From Archivesica marissinica (Eukaryota; Mollusca; Bivalvia; Venerida; Vesicomyidae): a stretch of DNA of 64,000 nt. The stretch spans positions 38,084,374 through 38,148,373 of the forward strand of contig CM026394.1 in assembly GCA_014843695.1 (NCBI GenBank), read 5' to 3'. Every line of letters begins with the position of its first letter. Position 1 is the stretch's first letter. Positions 55,986-64,000 of the stretch are shown one piece after another. A program made the position numbers and the translations under genes. Under the pieces are notes generated by a model. That model searched no databases, was not told the origin of the DNA, and saw only the letters and a program-made list of their open reading frames with translations.

Positions 55986-56366
55986 TATGAGATAGAAATT
56001 ATGTGTTGTGTATAGTACTGCGATCTTAAGGCAACCCAAGGGAAATAAACTTGTACGATTGTTGTTTGTATACTGAGCCAAAAAAGAAAGTATCCACTCT
56101 ATGTCTCTATCGATATATAGAAAAGGAGTACACATCCGAATTTCTAATTTGCATTGAAATAAAGAAGAAACCTTTTTTGATATTCTGTAAAATTTTGAAG
56201 CAGTTGCTATACGCATTTCATCGAAAAAACTTGATCGATATTACATAGGGGTCGATTTCCGAAATAACCGTTTCGATAAATCTGCATTAGCTATCAGGAA
56301 AGTTAAAAATTCCATTTAATGGGATTTTTCTCCAGTGAAAGTGTGATGTTGGTTGCAGTGAAAGAG

Positions 56367-57662
56367 CTAATATCTCATGTGTCCGCCGTATTGCCCAATG
56401 CACGTCAATATCTGCCGTCGCATGCTGTCGACGTAACGTTGTATGTAATGTGCCGGTAGGTTGTTCCATTCAGCCTGCAATGCTGCTGAAAGGTTATGTA
56501 CCGTGTTGATTACATAATGTGTTCTAACACGACGTCCTAACTCGTCCCAAATATGCTCGATGGGATTTAAGTCGGGACTAATTGCCGGCCAGTCTAAAAC
56601 GTTCACGTTATTATTCGCCAAAGAGCATCGAGTAAGTGCTGCTGTATGGGGTCGGGCGTTGTCCTGCATACGTGTGACGTTAGTAAGTGCTGCTGCATGG
56701 GGCCGGGCATTGTCATGCATACGTGTGACGTTAGTAAGTGCTGCTGTATGGGGTCGGGCGTTGTCCTGCATAAGTGTGATGTTATGTCCATTACGCTGAA
56801 TAAACGGAAGCACTTCTGCTTGAAGAACATTATTGACGTAGGTCTGGGCATTAATGTTTCCGTGAATAACGATTAGACGAGTCTTTTGATCATTCATTAT
56901 TCCGCCCCAGACTAAAACTGAACCTCCCCCAAAACGGTCTCTTTCAATGACGCACGCATCAGCGTAACGCTCTCCCCGACGGCGATAAACTCGTTCACGT
57001 CCGTCGGCATGGCTCAAATTAAATCGCGATTCATCCGAAAATAACACTGATCTCCATTCAGCACGTCGGAAACGCCGGTGACGTCGGCACCAATCACGTC
57101 TCGCAGCCCTACGACGCCTTGTTAAAATTTGGCCAAAGTAGGGTCTGTACGGACGAATCGGGTCATTATTTTGCCGAAGTCGGTTCCGAACTGCCTGTGC
57201 ACTGATTCCGTGCCGTCGTGCTGTTGCTGATGCTGACAGACGACGGTTACGTAAATGTTGAACCGTAATGTACCGATCATCCACCGCAGTCGTTACACGT
57301 GGCCGACCTCCTCGGGGACGGTCACGAACATTTCCCATGGTCTGGAAACGTGTACGCAAGCGGTTAATTGTTGCCCTTGTGCAGTCGAACAGCCGGGATA
57401 TATCGGCTACTGATGCGCCAGCATTCAACATCCCGATCGCCTGATTTCGTTGGTCGTTATTTAGTCGTGGCAGTATGCTTCGATTGAATCTGATGTGAAC
57501 TTTTTGTATTGTTCGTAACTGCTGGTCAATCAGTGCAGTCAGATACCAATTCCAGATATCAACTATCGCTGCACGAGATGCACGTGTAAAACAAGATAAT
57601 CGCTCCTTGCGGTTTAGCGCTTGGCTGATTTTTGATAAAACTACGGTTAACAGGTACTCCAA
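56367..57662 (-). pseudogene. Tc1/mariner (DD34E) transposase, damaged
   Basis: The frame is open for 431 codons. A helix-turn-helix region (PRLNNDQRNQAIGMLNAGAS) and a second one with GRPR lie in the N-terminal half. The catalytic triad is Asp in LFSDESRFNL, Asp in DNARPHTA, and Glu in SPDLNPIEHIW. The segment with the second Asp is triplicated (17 residues per copy). Only the last copy keeps 34 residues to the Glu; the first gives 68. No ATG lies before the helix-turn-helix, and the first Met is at frame codon 78. Activity is therefore unlikely. It is read on the minus strand. Confidence 0.88.
56640..56790 (-). repeat. In-frame 51-bp triplication in the transposase
   Basis: Three copies of a 51-base unit coding M(Q/H)DNARPH(T/A)AALTNVTR. 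The copies differ by only a few bases, so the event is recent. Confidence 0.93.
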
Positions 57663-57765
57663 ATAAATGCATATACATTATGTATTGCTTATTTTGGAGA
57701 ATTATTAATATTAATGAAATTATTCAAAAATTAAAAGTGGATACTTTCTTTTTTGGCTCAGTATA

Positions 57766-57988
57766 TGTTCGGGTTTTGGGCTATATTGCCGACGGGCAGT
57801 TTACCCAACACCTTTCCTGGGCAGGCCCCAGCAGTTAACCAGTACTTGGGTGCCCCAACCTCCATAAGAAACTGCCAATGTTTTCATACAAATAGACACA
57901 GACTAAGCTGTGCTCTAACCCGTGACCATCAGTGATGAAAGGTTACAGTAGTATATAAGTCGGCGACCGTAACCACTCGACCACGAAT
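57766..57988 (-). repeat. SINE A
   Basis: Minus-strand copy directly abutting the Tc1 element, with some small deletions. Confidence 0.8.
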
Positions 57989-58339
57989 AAGATGAAGACA
58001 GCTTACCGGATGTTTTCAAGCAGTTTTAATGTTTCGTAATAATGGAAAGTTGATGACGGATTTATGACACAAGAACATATTATCGTAACTGTAACCACTG
58101 GGAAAAAATACGTTGTATATACATATTTACACTGATTTTACAAGCTGGATATTTACAATCCTTGCAGATTAGTACATACACATACTATATTTACAATCCT
58201 TGCAGATTAGTACATACACATACTATATTTACATATATAAGGATGTGATCCAAGCTCTTGAGATATATTTATCTGTAGCAAATTTACTGATGTTTAAACT
58301 TATCCTATTATTGTGTATCGCCACACACGTTACCGCACT
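57989..58339. other. Spacer with a small tandem duplication
   Basis: 'tttacaatccttgcagatta' plus 'gtacatacacatacta' occurs twice at 58152-58228. Nothing else. Confidence 0.5.
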
Positions 58340-60355
58340 TCTTACATATAAGTCATGCACTATCACACTTAACAAGTCATGTACTATCAGTCTATCACAC
58401 TCCTCGTCATGCACTATCACACTCCTTCAGTCATGCACTATCACACTCCTCTAGTCATGCACTATCACACTCCTTCAGTCATGCACTATCACACTCCTCG
58501 TCATGCACTATCACACTCCTTCAGTCATGCACTATCACACTCCTCTAGTCATGCACTATCACACTCCTCTAGTCATGCACTATCACACCCCTCCAGTCAT
58601 GTACTATCACACTCCTCCAGTCATGCACTATCACACTCCTCCAGTCATGTACTATCACACTCCTCCAGTCATGCACTATCACACTCCTCCAGTCATGTAC
58701 TATCACACTCCTCCAGTCATGCACTATCACACTCCTCCAGTCATGCACTATCACACTCCTCCAGTCATACACTATCACACTCCTCCAGTCATGTATTATC
58801 ACACCCCTCCAGTCATGCACTATCACACTCCTCCAGTCATGCACTATCACACTCCTCCAGTCATGCACTATCACACTCCTCTAGTCATGCACTATCACAC
58901 TCCTTCAGTCATGCACTATCACACTCCTTCAGTCATGCACTACCACACTCCTCCAGTCATGCACTATCACACTCCTCCAGTCATGCACTATCACACTCCT
59001 CCAGTCATGCACTATCACACTCCTCCAGTCATGCACTATCACACTCCTCCAGTCATGTACTATCACACTCCTCCAGTCATGCACTATCACACTCCTCCAG
59101 TCATGCACTATCACACTCCTCCAGTCATGTACTATCACACTCCTCCAGTCATGCACTATCACACTCCTCCAGTCATACACTATCACACTCCTCCAGTCAT
59201 GTACTATCACACTCCTCCAGTCATGCACTATCACACTCCTCCAGTCATACACTATCACACTCCTCCAGTCATGTACTATCACACTCCTCCAGTCATGCAC
59301 TATCACACTCCTCCAGTCATGTATTATCACACTCCTCAAGTCATGCACTATCACACTCTCACAATCCTCAAGTCATGCACTATCACACTCCTCCAGTCAT
59401 GCACTATCACACCCCTCCAGTCATGCACTATCACACCCCTCCAGTCATGCACTATCACACTCCTCCAGTCATGCACTATCACACTCCTCCAGTCATGCAC
59501 TATCACACTCCTACAGCCATGCACTATCACACTCCTCCAGTCATGCACTATCACACTCCTCCAGTCATGCACTATCACACTCCTCCAGTCATGCACTATC
59601 ACACTCCTCCAGTCATGCACTATCACACGCCTCCAGTCATGCACTATCACACTCCTCCAGTCATGCACTATCACACCCCTCCAGTCATGCACTATCACAC
59701 CCCTCCAGTCATGCACTATCACACTCCTCCAGTCATGCACTATCACACTCCTCCAGTCATGCACTATCACACTCCTCCAGTCATGCACTATCACACTCCT
59801 GCAGTCATGCACTATCACACTCCTCCAGTCATGCACTATCACACCCCATGTCATACAATACATCCTGCAGTCATGCACTATCACACTCCTCCAGTCATGC
59901 ACTATCACACCCCATGTCATACAATACATCCTGCAGGCATGCACTATCACACCCCATGTCATACAATACATCCTGCAGTCATGCACTATCACACCCCATG
60001 TCATACAATACATCCTGCAGTCATGCACTATCACACTCCTCCAGTCATGCACTATCACACTCCTCCAGTCATGCACTATCACACCCCAGTCATACAATAC
60101 ATCCTGCAGTCATGCACTATCACACCCCATGTCATACAATACATCCTCCAGTCATGCACTATCACACTCCTCCAGTCATGCACTATCACACCCCATGTCA
60201 TACAATACATCCTGCAGTCATGCACTATCACACCCCATGTCATACAATACATCCTCCAGTCATGCACTATCACACTCCTCCAGTCATGCACTATCACACT
60301 CCTCCAGTCATGCACTATCACACCCCATGTCATACAATACATCCTGCAGTCATGC
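58340..60355. repeat. Tandem array, 24 bp, about 80 copies
   Basis: Unit 'tcatgcactatcacactcct' plus 'ccag'. From 59840 on, a second unit type ('catacaatacatcctgcag') alternates with the first, giving a compound repeat. Because 24 is divisible by 3, open frames of more than 600 codons appear; they are not genes. Confidence 0.95.
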
Positions 60356-60401
60356 ACATATCAATCTTTTAATTAATGTAATACGACAATCAAACCCTGG
60401 T

Positions 60402-60690
60402 TTGCGGATCAGTGGCCCAGTGGTTAACATGCTGGACTTGTAATCAAGGGACTGCGGGTTCGAGATCCCGCTATGCCATTCTAAAATGACTTGCATCATA
60501 GTCTTGCAGACGAAACTTTAAACTGAAGTCTCGTGTCAGAGCATTACACCTTGCACACAAAAGACTCTAGAATGGGTCTCTGTCTGTATCATTACACTAT
60601 CCTCGGAAACCTCAAATGGCTAATCCATTCATGAGGCGTCTGTCGCTCATATGGGCAACATGCAGCGACCATAAATAAAGGTAAAACACA
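60402..60690 (+). repeat. SINE B, diverged
   Basis: Head 'ggcccagtggttaacatg' with B-box gggttcgagat, then the B body and tail. The most diverged full copy here. Confidence 0.8.
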
Positions 60691-60705
60691 CAATTACTAT
60701 CATAC

Positions 60706-60995
60706 AGACAGATCGGTAGTCCAGTGGTAACACGCTAGATTGGTAATCCAGGGATCGCAGGTTCGATCCCCCGTCTGACCCTAATAAAATTAACAGTCTT
60801 ACAGATGGGACTTTAAACCGAGGTCTTGTGTCGGTGCTGTACACCGTGAACGTAAAAGAACTAGAGGAGACTCTGGAATGGGTCTCTGTCTGTATCATTG
60901 CACTATCCTCCAAAAATCTAAAATAACTAATCTCTTCAGGAGGTGTCGCTCATATGGGCAACCGGTAGCGACGATAAATAAATGTAAAACACACA
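60706..60995 (+). repeat. SINE B, full length
   Basis: Direct tandem neighbour of the preceding copy, close to consensus. Confidence 0.88.
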
Positions 60996-61119
60996 ACGGG
61001 CTTGCTCCAATTACATCTACTACATGTATATCTTAATAACACTGGGCGTATTCTCCCCAAACACCTTCCCAATAAATTTATGAGTAGTAGTCGTTTTAGA
61101 GCAGTACTAGCATGTTAGT

Positions 61120-61290
61120 TTCAGGAGCGAATGGGCCAGAGCCCTGCTGGAGCAGTTACAATTGTGCCCTTAGGTAAGGCATTTAAATTCCACATTGCCT
61201 CTTTTCTCTTCCACGTGGTGATGGATTCCATCAAAATGAGGTCTCGAGAGTGATAAATATACATTGTAAGAACTTGTTTCGTAATCGAGT
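61120..61290 (+). repeat. SINE C, 5' partial
   Basis: It starts inside the head ('gccctgctggagcagtta') and runs through body and tail. Confidence 0.78.
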
Positions 61291-61408
61291 AGTCACCCAA
61301 ATTAGTCGGTTTCGAGGATATATAAGCTCAAACATTGGCCACTACTTCTAATTTCATTAATATATCAAAATTAAATTAAAACAAACACACATTCTTGAAG
61401 TACAAACA

Positions 61409-61682
61409 TAGTGTTTATTCTACAGTGGAAAAAATGGAAGGGTTGGTCAGAAAATTTTGAGTTGCGATGAGAGGCGAGAGGCGTATTTTCGGGTTAGCCC
61501 CTAGAAAATTTGCTAAATTATGGTGATTGATCAGAGTATGAGTCAGGTAAGGCAGTACATATTTGTGAACTTTTTTATTATTCTATAATAATAAAAAAAA
61601 TTAAAATAATTTTTTTTTTTTAAAAAGGCAAAGAAGGCAGGGCTAATGCGCAAAAGTGCTTCTACTCTAGAAAATACCCTTA
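61409..61682 (-). mobile_element. MITE G, second copy
   Basis: 'gtgtttattctacagtgg' and 'tctagaaaatacccttaa' correspond to the ends at 33730-33988 in reverse. It directly abuts MITE E. Confidence 0.7.
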
Positions 61683-61683
61683 A

Positions 61684-61921
61684 CCCATTCAACCCCAAGT
61701 AACTGACATGGATTGGTGCATGCCATTTTTAGACCAATAAATTAATAAGAAAATTACCTTTGGACCAGTTCATTTATCAAAATGGGTAATTTTATCTAAA
61801 AATAGTAATAATTATTACTGGCAAAAAAGTGCAGATCCTGATGAGACGGCTCGTTATGAGCCAGCTCATCTGGATCTACACTTTTCATAAGCCTATTTAG
61901 AGGCCTGTGGGGTTGAAAGGG
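61684..61921 (+). mobile_element. MITE E, unamplified reference copy
   Basis: TTAA at 61680-61683 and 61922-61925. The copy has a single 'ttcaaccccaagtaactgac' segment and the same interior that follows the big array at 40805. Confidence 0.9.
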
Positions 61922-61925
61922 TTAA

Positions 61926-62224
61926 ACAGTATAGGTGTAATTGTACAACATAATCCTGTTATCTCTTCAGATTGTCATATATTTACATTTCATAATGTAT
62001 GTACATGTAATCGTGACACAAGATTCTACAGGTGTACTCGTCTAAAGGCACAGTCAAGAGGGACCAATGGTCGCTCCACCAGTCAGCTTCACTTGTGCCA
62101 ACTCATAGCAGATATATTAAACACCATCAATAGTTCACTCTCTCAAACTGCATGTAGTCCCCGTTACCTACTTCCACAGTTTTCAAAAACTCTCACTTCA
62201 TATACATACATGTGGATAATTCGG
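61926..62224. other. No recognised feature
   Basis: A 123-codon open frame starts in MITE E and has no domain. Confidence 0.35.
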
Positions 62225-62915
62225 TATATTACCGGGAACCTGTTTTCAACAACTCTCCCATCATATGTGGATAAATAATTCCGTACATTACTGGGAACCA
62301 GTTTTCAACAACTCTCCCTTCATATGTGGATAATTCGGTATATTACCGGGAACCTGTTTTCAACAACTCTCCCATCATATGTGGATAAATAATTCCGTAC
62401 ATTACTGGGAACCAGTTTTCAACAACTCTCCCATCATATGTGGATAAATAATTCCGTACATTACTGGGAACCAATTTTCAACAACTCTCCCATCATATGT
62501 GGATAAATAATTCCGTACATTACTGGGAACCAGTTTTCAACAACTCTCCCATCATATGTGAATAATTCTCTACATTACTGGTTCCCAGTTTTCAAAAACG
62601 CTCCCTTCGCATGTGGATAAATAATTCTGTACATTACTGGGAACCAGTTTTCAAAAAATCTCCCATCATATGTGAATAATTCTGTATATTACTGGTTCCC
62701 AGTTTTCAAAAACGCTCCCTTCGCATGTGGATAAATAATTCTGTACATTACTGGGAACCAGTTTTCAAAAAATCTCCCTTCACATATGGATAAATAATTC
62801 CGTACATTACTGGGAACCAGTTTTCAAAAAATCTCCCTTCGCATGTGGATAAATAATTCCGTACATTACTGGGAACCTGTTTTCAACAACTCTCCCTTCA
62901 TATGTGGATAATGTG
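62225..62915. repeat. Tandem array, about 58 bp, about 12 copies
   Basis: Unit contains 'tacattactgggaaccag' and 'atatgtggataaataattc'. Some units have a reversed 'ggttccc' core. Confidence 0.93.
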
Positions 62916-63094
62916 GAACCATGCACTCTTTCTATGCAAGGCATTTGTTCTCTACAACCGCGATGATTCTCCATCTGTTAGGCCATTGTTACCGTTTTTC
63001 TCCCTCCAAGTGGTAGGCAATTATATGTACCACATTTCCTCCAGCAGGTGACCATCATGTCACCCTTCATCACCAACCATGTCACCCTTTCTGT

Positions 63095-64000
63095 TCTTTC
63101 AAAGGTTAGGTCATCATAAACCTCGCTGTCCTTCCCAATGTTAGGTCAGTGTAAACCTTGTTGTCCTTCCCAATGTTAGGTCAGTGTAAACCTTGTTGTC
63201 CTTCCCAATGTTAGGTCAGTGTAAACCTTGTTGTCCTTTCAAATGTTAGGTCAGTGTAAACGTTTCTGTCCTTCCCAATGTTAGGTCAGTGTAAACGTTT
63301 CTGTCCTTCCCAATGTTAGGTCAGTGTAAACATTTCTGTCCTTCTCAATGTTAGGTCAGTGTAAACGTTTCTGTCCTTCCCAATGTTAGGTCAGTGTAAA
63401 CATTTCTGTCCTTCTCAATGTTAGGTCAGTGTAAACGTTTCTGTCCTTCCCAATGTTAGGTCAGTGTAAACCTTGTTGTCCTTTCAAATGTTAGGCCAGT
63501 GCAAACCTTGCTGTCCTTCCAAATGTTAGGTCAGTGTAAACGTTTCTGTCCTTCCCAATGTTAGGTCAGTGTAAACGTTTCTGTCCTTCCAAATGTTAGG
63601 TCAGTGTAAACGTTTCTGTCCTTCCCAATGTTAGGTCAGTGTAAACGTTTCTGTCCTTCCCAATGTTAGGTCAGTGTAAACATTTCTGTCCTTCCCAATG
63701 TTAGGTCAGTGTAAACATTTCTGTCCTTCCCAATGTTAGGTCAGTGTAAACGTTTCTGTCCTTCCAAATGTTAGGTCAGTGTAAACCATGTTGTCCTTTC
63801 AAACCATCATGTCACCCTTTCTGTCCTTCCCAATGTTAGGTCAGTGTAAACCTTGTTGTCCTTTCAAATGTTAGGTCATCGTATAACCTTGTTGTCCTTT
63901 CAAATGTTAGGCCAGTGTACACCTTGCTGTCCTTTCAAATGTTAGGCCAGTGCAAACCTTGCTGTCCTTCCAAATGTTAGACCAGTGTACAATCATCGCT
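63095..64000. repeat. Tandem array, 35 bp, about 26 copies, cut by the window end
   Basis: Unit 'atgttaggtcagtgtaaacg' plus 'tttctgtccttccca', with 'ccttgttgtcctttcaa' variants in runs. Confidence 0.93.

Larger units (their letters stand above)
56069..57765 (-). mobile_element. Tc1/mariner-type DNA transposon with 28-bp inverted ends
   Basis: Perfect 28-bp inverted ends (starting tactgagccaaaaaagaaag) lie at 56071-56098 and 57736-57763, with flanking TA at 56069-56070 and 57764-57765. The size (about 1.7 kb) and single transposase frame are typical. It sits in the AT tail of a SINE A. Confidence 0.93.

Noticed and set aside
58379..60443. Frames of 646-665 codons rich in Ser, His and Thr
   Set aside because: Product of a 24-bp tandem array; no unique sequence, splice context or start context.

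Overview
The window is animal nuclear DNA: genes split by long introns with GT-AG splice sites, no bacterial-style operons, and dense tRNA-derived SINEs, MITEs and minisatellites. The receptor gene resembles the GRL101/relaxin-receptor type known from snails and bivalves. That and the repeat style suggest a lophotrochozoan, most likely a mollusc and perhaps a bivalve. This is an inference; the species was not identified.

Two protein-coding genes face each other. On the + strand (848-6774) are the last exons of a leucine-rich-repeat-type GPCR, from TM3 through the NPxxY motif of TM7. A further exon resembles the middle of a protein-kinase fold. The 5' half lies left of the window and the 3' end was not found. 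On the - strand (52051 down to 22935) lies a complete 13-exon gene for a ceramide kinase-like (CERKL-type) protein of 736 residues. All twelve junctions agree in phase, an in-frame stop precedes the ATG, and the GGDGT lipid-kinase motif is intact. I see no host gene right of about 52.1 kb. That part holds a truncated LINE, a Tc1/mariner element with a damaged transposase, SINEs, MITEs and minisatellites.

By my estimate about one third of the window is tandem repeat, in more than 20 unrelated arrays (units 15-109 bp, 2 to about 130 copies). Many arrays visibly grew out of something already there. Five splice junctions of the CERKL gene (donors of exons 2, 4 and 12; acceptors of exons 7 and 9) have been copied into tandem arrays, giving rows of decoy splice sites beside the real one. 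Other arrays grew from the end of a TTAA-flanked MITE, from the A-box of a SINE, from the inside of a hAT-like MITE, and from the catalytic-Asp codons of a transposase.

The dispersed repeats fall into local families labelled here SINE A-E and MITE E-I. Many copies have clear target-site duplications. Several are nested, and at least one is a SINE chimera that inserted as a unit. The very long open frames in the arrays (up to 718 codons) arise because the repeat units are multiples of three, and they are not annotated as genes.
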